Below are positions 10,463-21,200 of a DNA stretch of 64,000 nt, in pieces. How positions within the stretch are numbered: the first letter of the stretch is position 1; each line of letters opens with the position of its first letter. The translations under genes were made by a program, and so were the position numbers. Under the pieces are notes generated by a model. It saw only the letters and a list, made by a program, of their open reading frames with translations, had not been told where the DNA came from and searched no databases. The DNA comes from Oscillospiraceae bacterium. Lineage in GTDB: Bacteria; Bacillota; Clostridia; Oscillospirales; Ruminococcaceae. The stretch covers positions 1-64,000 of the forward strand of contig WRHO01000003.1 of the NCBI GenBank assembly GCA_009783205.1. Direction: 5' to 3'.

Positions 10463-10510
10463 TGTATTGTCGGACATATATTCCTTAGGAACAGTACAGT
10501 TCCTTAACCA

Positions 10511-10548
10511 AAAAAGGGGAGGCGTTTGCGCCCGCCCCTTTTTTTGGA
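10511..10548 (-). terminator. Terminator downstream of glgP
   Basis: AAAAAAGGGGAGGCG..CGCCCGCCCCTTTTTTT GC-rich hairpin with T-run on the minus strand. Confidence 0.8.
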
Positions 10549-10568
10549 GGTTGCCTTTTTGTAAACAA

Positions 10569-12947
10569 TCATTGTAAAGTCCAAATTGTATCGTTATATT
10601 CTTTAATGGCTCTGTCGGCGGAGAAGAAGCCGGCACCCGCTATATTGAAAAGCGACATTCTGTTCCATTCGAGCGAATCCTTGTACATTTCGCTCACCCT
10701 CGCTTGTGCCGCACGGTAGGAATCGAAATCGGCAAAACACATAAATCTGTCTTTCTTTTGTAATTCTTCAGCCAATTCGATAAACGACGCCCCGTTAAAG
10801 CCGCTTCGAATTCTGTCCATTACATTTTTAATAACGGGATTATCCCGATAATAATTTTCGGGCATATAATTATTGCTTTTTAAAATCGCGGCTTCTTGTG
10901 CGTTCATGCCGAATATGAATATATTATCGTTCCCCACCTGTGAATGAATCTCAATATTCGCGCCGTCGTATGTCCCTAAGGTGAGCGCGCCGTTTAACAT
11001 GAGCTTCATATTCCCGGTTCCGGACGCCTCCGTACCCGCCAACGATATTTGCTCGGACACCTCGCTCGCCGGCATTAATATTTCAGAAAGAGAAACTCTG
11101 TAATCCCGAAGGAAAACAACCTGTAGCTTTTCGCTAATTTTCTTATTCTTGCGTATTTCCTCACCAAGATTCCATATAAGCTTTATAATCTGTTTTGCTA
11201 TAAAATATTCGGGTGCCGCCTTTGCCGCGAAAATATAAGTTTTGGGCGTAAAATCTGCATCCGGGTTATTTAAAAGCGTTTGATATTCTGCTATAATGTG
11301 CATAGCCAAAAGCTGTTGCCGCTTATACTCGTGCAGACGCTTCGCCTGAACATCGAAAATGCTGTCTAAGTTGACATCGACGCCCATTGTGTCGTGGATA
11401 TACTTAGCCAAAACGGATTTATTCTTGCGTTTTATCTTCGCTAATTTTTCAAGAACGGCTTTGTCTTTTTCAAACAAAGAGAATTTCGATAACTCCGCGC
11501 CGTCTTTTTTAAATTTATCTCCGATTTTACTTTCAATAAGCTTTGTCAATTCGGGGTTCGATTGTAAAAGCCATCTTCGGTAGGCTATTCCGTTTGTAAC
11601 ATTTTTAAATTTCATAGGTGTATCATCGTGTTGGTCTTTGAAAACGGAATCCTTTATAATATCCGAGTGCAGCTTAGATACGCCGTTAATCGAATGAGCG
11701 GCGTCAACGCACAGATTCGCCATTTTAATTTTACTTTCGGTGACAATAGACATTCTTTCGACCTTTGAATTATCGTCCAACCGATTGTTCAGCCCCATGC
11801 AATAACGATGGTTTATTTCGCATATAATAGCGAATATTCGCGGTAAAACCCTCTGGAACAAAACTCTGTCCCAGGTTTCCAACGCCTCTTCAAGTACGGT
11901 GTGATTTGTATACGAGAATACCGTCCTTACTATATGCCACGATTTTGCCCAACCATAGCCGCAGTCGTCCAACAAAACGCGCATAAGCTCGGGAATCGCC
12001 AACGCGGGATGCGTGTCGTTAATTTGAATCGCTACCTTTTCGTGAAGATTATCGAACGTCCCGAAGGTTCGGAGATGCCGCATGATTATATCGTTAATCG
12101 ACGCAGTACACATAAAATACTGTTGCATTAGTCTAAGCTCTTTGCCGTCCTCGGTGCTGTCTCCCGGGTATAAGACCTTTGAGATTGTGCGGGCGATTTT
12201 ATCATCATGATTGATGTTCAAGGGGTCAAAGTGCATACTTTCCGAATGCCATAAGCGAAGCTTTGAAACGCCGCCGCTGTCATATCCCGAGACATACATA
12301 TCAAAGGGAACGGCATATACGCTTTCGTAATCAACGTGGCGAATTACATGAAACCCGTCGTCCCATATTTCCTGTAAATGTCCTTTAAAACGAACCTCTA
12401 CCTTTTGGTCTTTACGCGGCTGTAACCAAACCTCGCCGCTCGGAAGCCACTCGTCTTTTCGCTCTTTTTGCCAACCGAACTCGTCTATTTCCTGTTTAAA
12501 AATTCCGTATTCATATAAAATTGAATACCCGGTCGCCAAGTATTCACAGGTTGCCGCGGCGTCCATGTAACAAGCCGCAAGCCGCCCTAAGCCGCCGTTG
12601 CCGAGTCCCGCGTCCGGCTCCTGTTCATAAAGTGACGAAAGCTTTACGTCGAAAACCTCTTTAATTATTTCCTCCGCTATTTCGTCCATACCGAGATTAA
12701 ACAGATTATTCTTTAACGAACGACCCATTAAAAATTCAATGGATAAGTAATAAACCTGTTTCTGACCTTCGGAATTACACTTCCTGACAAATTTTTGACG
12801 CTTTTCCTTCAAATAATTTGCCACCGTTTTTGACAAAGCCTTGTAGATTTGGTGGTTATCTGCCTCTTCGGGTGAAATTCTGAAGTCAAACTCCAAAGTT
12901 CCTATGATTCGCCTTCTAAGCTCCTCTTTTGATAAAGGTGATTTCAT
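10569..12947 (-). CDS. glgP: Glycogen/starch/alpha-glucan phosphorylase
   Basis: YYLSIEFLMGRSLKNNLFNLG, NDTHPALAIPELMR, GTEASGTGNMKLMLNGALTLGTYDGANIEI (PLP site). Confidence 0.97.
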   Translation of the reverse strand: MKSPLSKEELRRRIIGTLEFDFRISPEEADNHQIYKALSKTVANYLKEKRQKFVRKCNSEGQKQVYYLSIEFLMGRSLKNNLFNLGMDEIAEEIIKEVFDVKLSSLYEQEPDAGLGNGGLGRLAACYMDAAATCEYLATGYSILYEYGIFKQEIDEFGWQKERKDEWLPSGEVWLQPRKDQKVEVRFKGHLQEIWDDGFHVIRHVDYESVYAVPFDMYVSGYDSGGVSKLRLWHSESMHFDPLNINHDDKIARTISKVLYPGDSTEDGKELRLMQQYFMCTASINDIIMRHLRTFGTFDNLHEKVAIQINDTHPALAIPELMRVLLDDCGYGWAKSWHIVRTVFSYTNHTVLEEALETWDRVLFQRVLPRIFAIICEINHRYCMGLNNRLDDNSKVERMSIVTESKIKMANLCVDAAHSINGVSKLHSDIIKDSVFKDQHDDTPMKFKNVTNGIAYRRWLLQSNPELTKLIESKIGDKFKKDGAELSKFSLFEKDKAVLEKLAKIKRKNKSVLAKYIHDTMGVDVNLDSIFDVQAKRLHEYKRQQLLAMHIIAEYQTLLNNPDADFTPKTYIFAAKAAPEYFIAKQIIKLIWNLGEEIRKNKKISEKLQVVFLRDYRVSLSEILMPASEVSEQISLAGTEASGTGNMKLMLNGALTLGTYDGANIEIHSQVGNDNIFIFGMNAQEAAILKSNNYMPENYYRDNPVIKNVMDRIRSGFNGASFIELAEELQKKDRFMCFADFDSYRAAQARVSEMYKDSLEWNRMSLFNIAGAGFFSADRAIKEYNDTIWTLQ

Positions 12948-13145
12948 TTTATAAAAATTCCTTTCTTAAACCAATTACTTTTCAACTTCTTTTTTTCTTA
13001 TTTATGCGGCTTTCTCCACCACACTTTACAAGTATACACAATTATTACAAAATTTGCAAGTAAAAAAAGTAAATTTTTGTAGATTTTTTTATATTTTTTA
13101 TTTTATCGGCACTTAAGAGCTTGTTAAGGCAACCTCCGAAGAATA

Positions 13146-13982
13146 TCAAAATGTCAATTCCTCCCCCGTTTTTAAGGTTTGGAGCTGGTCGCCCATATGA
13201 GCCTTAAGCCGTTCATATGCTTTTATCCCCGTACAGTGACAGGTGTAAACGCACCCGCTCGACAATCGGGAAAGCTCATTAGCCGTGTGTTTTATGAACG
13301 TCTCGTTCACACCGGGGACATTTTGAAGGTGAAAGCCGCCTATGACGCCGATAATCGGCGCGTCGGGCCAGGTGAGCCTAACCGTTTCCAAAATATTGAC
13401 TATGCCCGAATGGGAACAGCTCGAAATAACCACACAGCCCTTCTCTCGCTCATCGTGCGGAAAAGCGACCGCAAAAATCTCATGCTTAAAATCGTCGGGT
13501 GTGTATCTGTTTCTTTCCTTTTTTAAAAGCCTTTTGTCTCTTAACATATTGTCTTCGTTAAAAACCTCGCATCCCATAACATAAAAACCCTCGCACACCT
13601 CTTGAAACTGTGTAAAAAGAACGAAGTTATCCCTGTGTCGGTTTAAAAAATGTTTGTTCCAACAAATTACAATGTTAAAAGGCCCGATTTTACGATAATA
13701 ATTCCCCGCGACGTCTTTTATTGCAAATACCTTTATATTTGGGCAAAGCTTAAAAAGTCCCTCAAGCCCGCCCGTATGGTCGTAATGATTATGGGAAATA
13801 ACCGCCGCGTCCAATGCCGCTAAATCAGCGCGCATCATAGCGGCGTTTTTTATGAATTTATCGCTCGCCCCCGAATCCACAAGTATTTTTTTATCGTTAA
13901 GCTCAATGTAAAACGATAACCCGTGTTCGGCGTAAAGCTTTTTATTATCACGTGTATTCTCAATAAGGGTTAGTATTCTCAT
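13146..13982 (-). CDS. MBL-fold metallohydrolase
   Basis: VISHNHYDHTGGLEGL (HxHxDH-type), VVISSCSHSGIVNI, GGFHL. Confidence 0.9.
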   Translation of the reverse strand: MRILTLIENTRDNKKLYAEHGLSFYIELNDKKILVDSGASDKFIKNAAMMRADLAALDAAVISHNHYDHTGGLEGLFKLCPNIKVFAIKDVAGNYYRKIGPFNIVICWNKHFLNRHRDNFVLFTQFQEVCEGFYVMGCEVFNEDNMLRDKRLLKKERNRYTPDDFKHEIFAVAFPHDEREKGCVVISSCSHSGIVNILETVRLTWPDAPIIGVIGGFHLQNVPGVNETFIKHTANELSRLSSGCVYTCHCTGIKAYERLKAHMGDQLQTLKTGEELTF

Positions 13983-13997
13983 TATACCTCCACGCCT

Positions 13998-15404
13998 TCA
14001 GTTTAAATATCCGGCGGGATTAACGGCGGTACCGTTGACCCTTACTTCAAAGTGCAGATGGTCTCCCGTTGACCAACCGGTGGTTCCGACTATCCCGAGG
14101 GTCTGCCCTTGGGTCACGAACTGTCCCGAGCTTACCGATATACCGTTTCGCATATGCGCGTAGAGGGTGGAAATTCCGCCGCCGTGGTCAACCACAACGT
14201 AATTGCCGTAACCGCCGTTCCACCCGCCGCCGTCGGTCGCGGTAATTACCGTTCCCGATTGTACGGCGAAAATACCCGTTCCGCCGATTCCGAAGGTGCC
14301 GAAATCGACGCCGGTGTGTACCCCGTTGCGCCATGCGTCCCAACCGAACCCGCCGGTTATCGGGAATCGCCGCTCAACCGGCCAAATAAACCCCGACGCA
14401 GAGAACACCTCTCTGTCCGGGTTTGAGTTTTGATTGTTGCGTATTGCCGCTTCGATAGCTCTGTTCTGTGCTTCGAGTTCGGCAATATCGCGCATAATTC
14501 CGTCAAATTCTTGTTGATTTGCCGCAACCTGTGCTTTTAACCCAACTACGCTTTCCTGAAGCTCATCGCGCTCCGCCGTCAACGCAAAAAGCGCGTCGTA
14601 TTGCCGATTAACCTCCTCGGAAACGATTGTTTTCTCTTTTTCGAGCTCAGACATTTCTTCTTCTAATGCCCTTTTTTGCCCCTCAAAAACCCGCTTTTCC
14701 TTTTCCGTATCCGCAACATCTGCCTCGAGCTTAACGATTTCTTCTTCTTGTCGCTCAATTGCTTCGAGAAGCTCTTCGGTAAAAGCGGTATTGTTCTCGC
14801 CGATATTTCTAATCATTTCGGCGCGGACTAAAATATCATAAAAGGTCGTCGACCCCGTCAACAGACTGAACACATCGCTCCCCGAATTCATATACATTTG
14901 CGCCGCGATTTGACCGAATTTAGCAATATTCTCGTTATTTTCGATATCGAGTCGCTCAATTTCGTTTTTTCTTTGTGATATACGATTTTCGGCATTGAGT
15001 ATTTCGTGTTCTTTTTGTGTGATTATTACGAGGGTTTCATCAACGGCGGTTTGTTTGGCGTTAATAAGGTTATTATAAGCATTTATTTGCGCGTTTATTT
15101 CGTTGATTTGTGTATCGACCGCGCTCATCAACTTTTCCTGTTGCTCTACGTCGTCGCGCAAGAGCGATATTTCGCGCTCTCTTTGGTTATTTTGTTCTCT
15201 TATTTCCTCGGCTTCCCTTTGAAGCTCGGCAATGCGTTTATTATTATCGTCAACGCTCCCCGCCGTTACAACCGCGCTTTTTACCGAAACGACCGACAAA
15301 AGCGCGCAAATTAATACGGCGGTTATTAAATGTGTAAAGCTTTTTTTATCAAACCTTGTAATCATATTTATGATATACTCCTTCAACGCCTCATAAAAAA
15401 TCAC
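13998..15404 (-). CDS. Murein hydrolase activator-like: coiled coil plus M23 peptidase
   Basis: N-terminal coiled coil; C-terminal HTGVDFG...VVDHGGGISTLYAHM...GDHLHFEVRVNG LytM/M23 motifs. Confidence 0.92.
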   Translation of the reverse strand: MIFYEALKEYIINMITRFDKKSFTHLITAVLICALLSVVSVKSAVVTAGSVDDNNKRIAELQREAEEIREQNNQREREISLLRDDVEQQEKLMSAVDTQINEINAQINAYNNLINAKQTAVDETLVIITQKEHEILNAENRISQRKNEIERLDIENNENIAKFGQIAAQMYMNSGSDVFSLLTGSTTFYDILVRAEMIRNIGENNTAFTEELLEAIERQEEEIVKLEADVADTEKEKRVFEGQKRALEEEMSELEKEKTIVSEEVNRQYDALFALTAERDELQESVVGLKAQVAANQQEFDGIMRDIAELEAQNRAIEAAIRNNQNSNPDREVFSASGFIWPVERRFPITGGFGWDAWRNGVHTGVDFGTFGIGGTGIFAVQSGTVITATDGGGWNGGYGNYVVVDHGGGISTLYAHMRNGISVSSGQFVTQGQTLGIVGTTGWSTGDHLHFEVRVNGTAVNPAGYLN

Positions 15405-16780
15405 AGATACCCCATAGGATTTGTCGCGGTACCGTTTACCCTGACCTCAAAGTGCAGGTGGTTACCGGTAGAATGTCCGGTTGAACCGACCCTACCGACA
15501 ACCTGTCCTTGTTCGACAAATTGATTTGCGCTGACCGCGAGCGACCCCGCCTGCATATGAGCGTAAAGCGTCGAAACCCCGTCGCCGTGGTCGATTATTA
15601 CCGTTACGCCATAACCGGTGTGACAACACCCCTTCCAACCGGCAAAGGTTACCGTTCCCGAGCGCATTGCGAAAACACTTGCGCCGCCTATTCCCGAGTT
15701 ACCGACGTCAACGCCGGTGTGCGACGAGCCTCTCCACCCGTAGGAGCAATAACCGCACGGGTTGGACGCCGAACAACCGAAGGCACAGGTTATCATTCTG
15801 TAGCTGTCGCTTAACGGCCATATAAACCCTTGTCCCGAGAATGACGGGCGGTCGGGGTTTTGCGAATGGTCGTATCGAAGCTCTTCTTCAATCCGCCTGT
15901 TCAATTCCTCCAATTCGGCGATTCGTTTGTCGATTTCGCTTAATTCGGCGGCGGCGTCGCTAATTTGCCCCTCCAAATTACGCACATTAAACCGTATATC
16001 GTCTCTCCCCGCCGTCAACTCGCGCAGCGTTTTATATTGTTTGTTTATTTCCTCCGTTACAACCGCCCGTTCTTCCTCGAGCTTTTCCTTTTCGGCTTCA
16101 AAATTCCGTTGTTGTTCCTCGAATATACGTCTCTCGTTTTGAATATCCTCTATATCCTTTTGAAGTTCGGCAATTTCCTCTTCCTGTTGCTCGATTTTAG
16201 CAAGAAGGTCTTCCATAAGCTCGTTATTTTTTTCGCCTATTGTTCTTATCATTTCGGCGCGAACAAGAATGTCATAAAAGCTCGTAGACCCGGTAAGAAG
16301 GCTTATTGCGTCGCCCCCCGAGTTCATGTACATTTGCGCCACGGTACTTCCGAATACCTCGATATTGCGGTTATTCTCTTCGTCGAGACGTTCAATTTCG
16401 TTTTCCTTGCGGGTTATATTATGCTCGGCTTCATAAATCTCTCTGCCTTTTTGTTCAATATCGCCTATTATGCCGTTAATTGCTTGTTGCTTGGCGTCAA
16501 TAAGCTCTATGTAGGCGTCAACCTGCGCCCCTATTTGTTCAATTTGCTTATTAACCTCTTTTATAAAGGAATCCTCTCGCGCTATGTCTCCTTGCAGCTC
16601 GGCAATTTGTGCGGCTCTCGCGCTATTTTCTCTTGCGATTCTGTCCGCTTCTTGTTGAAGTCTCGCTATTTCGTCGTTGTGGTTTCCCGCATAGGATGGA
16701 ACCATAAATACCGCACAAAGTAATACTAACGAAAGTAATATTGCTATTTTTCTTTTTAAAGCCTTCCTTGTTGTTGACAT
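15401..16780 (-). CDS. Murein hydrolase activator-like: coiled coil plus M23 peptidase (paralogue of the downstream gene)
   Basis: SHTGVDVGNSG...IIDHGDGVSTLYAHM...GNHLHFEVRVNG; same architecture as 13998..15404; start placed at internal ATG 16780. Confidence 0.92.
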   Translation of the reverse strand: MSTTRKALKRKIAILLSLVLLCAVFMVPSYAGNHNDEIARLQQEADRIARENSARAAQIAELQGDIAREDSFIKEVNKQIEQIGAQVDAYIELIDAKQQAINGIIGDIEQKGREIYEAEHNITRKENEIERLDEENNRNIEVFGSTVAQMYMNSGGDAISLLTGSTSFYDILVRAEMIRTIGEKNNELMEDLLAKIEQQEEEIAELQKDIEDIQNERRIFEEQQRNFEAEKEKLEEERAVVTEEINKQYKTLRELTAGRDDIRFNVRNLEGQISDAAAELSEIDKRIAELEELNRRIEEELRYDHSQNPDRPSFSGQGFIWPLSDSYRMITCAFGCSASNPCGYCSYGWRGSSHTGVDVGNSGIGGASVFAMRSGTVTFAGWKGCCHTGYGVTVIIDHGDGVSTLYAHMQAGSLAVSANQFVEQGQVVGRVGSTGHSTGNHLHFEVRVNGTATNPMGYL

Positions 16781-16825
16781 TAAGTATAACCGTTCCTTTC
16801 CGAGCCGCAAAAGGCTCTGTAAAGC
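16778..16825 (-). repeat. Hairpin-RBS leader repeat, copy upstream of M23 gene
   Basis: TTTACAGAGCCTTTTGCGGCTCGGAAAGGAACGGTTATACTTAATG. Confidence 0.65.
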
Positions 16826-16828
16826 TTT

Positions 16829-17803
16829 TTAAGCTTTATTCTCTTCCTGCGTATTGATTTTAGTCTCTGCCATAGCCTTGCTTATTCGGCGCGCTTTTTC
16901 GGCGGCGTTCAAATCCTGTAACGATTCTTCATGCTTAAGATTTACCGCGGCAATAGCTTCCGCAAGCTTTGCGCTCGAAAGCGGCTTCTTTTTCTCTTGT
17001 TGCTTTGGTTTTTCGATTATTTCCTCGGGTTTTGTGAACAACTCCGGTGATTCGTTTATTTCACCCGTTTCGGTGGTTTTTAACATTTGTTTATACGCCT
17101 TTAAAGCCGCGGCGGACTTGCCCGACCTTTCGGAATTAAACTCAACGGAATCCTCGACCTCCGGGATAAATGTCGGAACCTCATCCTGTTTCTTTACGGT
17201 CGATACTTCCTTTGAGTATTTTATTTTCCTTATGACCGGCTTTAAAACCTCGGATAATATTATGCCGACACAGGGAATAATAACAATTATAAGGAGTCCG
17301 TGCGGAGATGAGGCAAAATTAATAACAATCCCGAAAAATCGACTCGCCCGAACAGCCTTTGAAATTACATTTTGTTCATTAACGCCATAATCCTCGCCCG
17401 TTTCGTCGTTTATGACAAAAACCCTCGCGGGTACATTATCCTCTTCGGTTGTACTCTTGTCATCGTCGTTTTCGTTTGCATTATTTGTATTATTTGCGTT
17501 TTCTTCCGCGTTATCGTTATCGTCGGATTGTTTTGGCACACCCTCGCCGTCGGCCGTTATTTCAACGATTTCAACGATTTTACCGATTAATTTCCTATTG
17601 TCGTCGTCGGTAAAAATAACAATATCGCCCGCGCTTAATGCGTCGGGAGCAACCCGCTCGCCCACAACAATGCTCGGCGTTCGAATTAAATCGAACGAAT
17701 TTCCCTTAACGAGATAAAGATTACGCCCGAAAAGCTCGGTCGCCGGCGACCCGTTCCCCCCGGAGAACATTATCGCCGCGATAATCATGAACACCGTTAT
17801 CAA
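16829..17803 (-). CDS. Signal peptidase I-like (S24/S26) membrane protein; N-terminus uncertain
   Basis: N-terminal TM, KGNSFDLIRTPSIVVGERVAPDALSAGDIVIF resembles LepB/SipW region, second TM, charged C-tail; listed start is TTG and the frame continues upstream. Confidence 0.6.
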   Translation of the reverse strand: MITVFMIIAAIMFSGGNGSPATELFGRNLYLVKGNSFDLIRTPSIVVGERVAPDALSAGDIVIFTDDDNRKLIGKIVEIVEITADGEGVPKQSDDNDNAEENANNTNNANENDDDKSTTEEDNVPARVFVINDETGEDYGVNEQNVISKAVRASRFFGIVINFASSPHGLLIIVIIPCVGIILSEVLKPVIRKIKYSKEVSTVKKQDEVPTFIPEVEDSVEFNSERSGKSAAALKAYKQMLKTTETGEINESPELFTKPEEIIEKPKQQEKKKPLSSAKLAEAIAAVNLKHEESLQDLNAAEKARRISKAMAETKINTQEENKA

Positions 17804-18034
17804 CGCAATTAATGAGCAAAGAACAATTAACGCGATTTGTAAAACTTTTTTTCTTATAATTATTTAAATCAGCCCCTATTGACAAACTGAATTTTTTATT
17901 GTATAATAGTAAAATACTTTTTACACAACGACATTATATCACACTTTTTAAAAGTTTGCAAGTGGTATATTTGGACAGATACTGTCAATAACGGTCAGTA
18001 TATTGTGTATTTCAAAGCATTAGCTTTAAAATTT

Positions 18035-18107
18035 GCTACCGTGGCTCAGTTGGTAGAGCAGTTGATTCGTAATCAACAGGTCAGGAGTTCGAATCTCCTC
18101 GGTAGCT
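18035..18107 (+). tRNA. tRNA-Thr (anticodon CGT)
   Basis: GCTACCGTGGCTCAGTTGGTAGAGCAGTTGATTCGTAATCAACAGGTCAGGAGTTCGAATCTCCTCGGTAGCT; loop TTCGTAA. Confidence 0.96.
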
Positions 18108-18115
18108 CGAATATG

Positions 18116-18163
18116 AAAGCGGACTTCATTACAGCTTATAGTAATGAAGTCCGTGCTTTTTTT
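18116..18163 (+). terminator. Rho-independent terminator after tRNA-Thr
   Basis: AAAGCGGACTTCATTAC-agcttata-GTAATGAAGTCCGTGCTTTTTTT. Confidence 0.88.
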
Positions 18164-18206
18164 AATAAAGTATCAGTTGTGGTAATATTTGTTGAGAAAA
18201 ACTTAG

Positions 18207-21200
18207 TCAATCCTTTGTATTTCCATATATTTCGTTTAACACTTTATAAAACCAACCCGCCGCACCTGTATAAATTGACCAGCCGCCTCTGCCGTAAGTT
18301 TTCGGGTTTGTATAAATATCGGCGGCGAGATAATACGGCTCTGTTTTGTATTCCTTAGAGCGGTTCACGGGGGAAATCGCATTGAGCAATTCAGCCGCCT
18401 TGTCTTCCATGCCTAATCGGTGACAGGCTAAAGCGAACCACACCGCGGCATGGGTGTACTGCCCCCCGTTTTCCCTAACACCGGCGGGGTAACTCATTAC
18501 ATATCCCGGGTCGGGGTCGGCGGGATTATCTCTGTCAAACGGGGGGGTGAAAAGCTTGATTATACCGTTCTCGGAATCATAAAGCTCGCGAAGCGCGCTG
18601 TTTATCGCCGTCGAAGCGCGATTTGCGTCGGGCATTCCCGCTAATACGCAAAACGCCTGCGGCAGTAAATCAATTCTGCATTGAGCCGATTCGCTCCCGC
18701 CCATTGCCGTGCCGTTATCATAAAACGCTCTCAGATAATGCTCGCCGTTCCACGATGTTTCATCTATCGCTTTAATCAACTTTGCGGCGCGACTTTCCAA
18801 TTCGGACGCATAACCGACATCTCCCGCGAGCATTGCTACCTTTGTGAATTTCTTAGCGGTCAGTGCGTAAAACATACTCAGCCAAACGCTTTCGCCGCGC
18901 CCCTCCGCGCCGACCTTATTATAACCGTCGCACCAGTCGCCCCCGCCTATCAGCAATAAGCCTCGTCCGTCGCGGCCTCCTTTGTTGTAGCCTTTTTCCA
19001 TGGCGCGCTTAGCGTGTTGATACACGTTTTCGAGAGCGTCCGAATAACCGACCTCGCTATATATTTCGTGTTCGTTTTTTTGTAAAACGGGAGCAACGGA
19101 ATAGCGCGTTTTGATTGCTAAAATTTGCTTATCTTTAGTTGAGGAAATATACTCCGAGAGAACATATGGCAACCACAATAAATCGTCGGAATAGCGCGTT
19201 CGCACCCCTTTGCGCGTCGTTTTCAAATCGTGCCACCAATGAAGGACATCGCCCTCGGGGAATTGCGCGACGCAACAACGGATAATCTGTCTCTTCGCAA
19301 TATCCGGTTTAATAAGCATTGCCGCGAGACAATCCTGTAGCTGGTCGCGGAACCCGTACGCGCCGGAATTTTGATAGAAGCCCGTCCTCGCCCACATTCT
19401 GCATCCTATAACCTGCCACGGTAGCCAATGCTTGTATAAAACGTCCAAATCGTCGTTCCCCGTGGTTATCTCCTTAGTCGGAAGCTGAACGGTGCTTTTC
19501 CTCCGTTTTAACGCCTTTTCCATAGTCAACGGGTCGTCAACATTTTGCGTAAACGACAATATAAACTTGATTTTTTCGGTTCGCCGCGGCGGAAGGTCAA
19601 TGCGAACTATTACCGCGCCTATGACCGAACCGCCCGACTCGTCCCAAGGCTTAAACGTCTCGCCCCAGTTGCCCGACCAAAACGCCGTTTTTTTTGTTAA
19701 AAAGCGCGCCTTTTTGTCGCTCGATACGGTCATCGCTCCGCTCAACGAATTGTTTGACGGGTTGCGTATTATAAGGGTATTGCCGTTTATTTCGGGCTTA
19801 AGAAGTCTCGTACTCGCCGATTGAGGATTTACGCCCAAAACCGGCTCGGTGTAATAAGCCACCTCTACCTGTTTCGCAGTTTTTGAGGTGTTGGTAAGCT
19901 CTAAAACTACCCGTTTACCCATTCCCCTTTCAAAAACGCGAACGGAGGTGCTTACCTCAATTTCCTTTGCTATCCCGTAATAATCGGCGGCATTAGGCGC
20001 GAATACCGCTCTTGAGCCGTCAATCAAGTCGTACAGCTTTGGCGCGGAGGCTTTTGTTGTTTTAGATTCATCAAATTTCATAACAAGTAACTCGCCGCGA
20101 TTATCCGAACGAAGGTCGTTTACCCAGGGGGTCAGCTTGTTTTCGCGACTGTTCAACGCCCATGTGAACCCCAACGACCTGTCCGATAACAAGGTGCCGA
20201 AACGAGAATTTGCAATTACGTTGCACCACGGAAGCTCGGGCGGCTCGATAACGACAAATTTGCCCGCTTCCGACGGATTTATTGTCCCGTTTTGCTTGCT
20301 GTTATTAAGCTTTAATATTTGTACGGGGACTTGTGGTAAGGATTTAACCGGTCGGAGCATTTCACTCGAGCGTAAGGTCAGCACCGCCGCCGCTTGAAGC
20401 AAATTCAATTCTTGCGGTGAAACGGCGGCTTTGTTGATTATAAAAACCTCGGTGTTAATCTCGCGGCGCAATTCTTCGTACAAAGCTTGTTGCTTGCCGT
20501 TATCATACAGCATAACCAAATCAAACTCTATTTGACAAAGCGATAACGCTTTTTTCATCTCTATCACGGAATCTACCGCGTCGAGCGTTTGCGCGAGCTC
20601 ATCGGGTTCATACAGCACAATCGGAATGTCGCCGGAAATCCCGAACCGCCATAAAGCGCGTATATCGAGCGTGTTAGCCGCAACAGCCGCCTTATTAATT
20701 TGCGGAGCGTAGATAATATTCCCGAGTACGCGGCGGGTAATTCTTCCGTAAATTGTATCGGCAACAAGCGGAGATATAATCTCTTCAGAAGGCTCGAGCT
20801 TCCGCTTTTTGTGATTTACGCGAACATCTCGCGACATATTGATAACCTCTTGTACCGAATTTCCGTAACAGGTGAATAAATACGCCGTCTTTTTCCCACC
20901 CGCGTCTACGGCAAAATCGGTTTTTATAAAGATACAGGGGGCGGGGACGTCTACGGTAGAGGTGGAGCGGTCGCGCGCTTTGTTCAAACACGAGAAAATA
21001 CCGCCGTTTCGGTCAATAACCTCTTCTCTGTTAAAAGAAAACGTGTAATCCTCTTCGTGAACAAAACCGATTGCCATAACCGTTTCGCGTGCAGAGTCGC
21101 GCTCTTTTCGCGCGGCGATAATAAGCTTTTCCGTTTCGTTATAAGAAAGCTTTATAAATAAATCCATAAATGCCGGATGAGCAGAAATGTCAACGGGGCG

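Noticed and set aside
15965-16723. 252-aa plus-strand ORF
   Set aside because: Antisense to the coiled-coil region of an M23 peptidase; composition explained by the complementary strand.
16854-17390. 178-aa plus-strand ORF
   Set aside because: Antisense to the signal peptidase-like gene; Ser/Phe-rich antisense composition.
18005-18358. 117-aa plus-strand ORF
   Set aside because: Reads through tRNA-Thr and its terminator.
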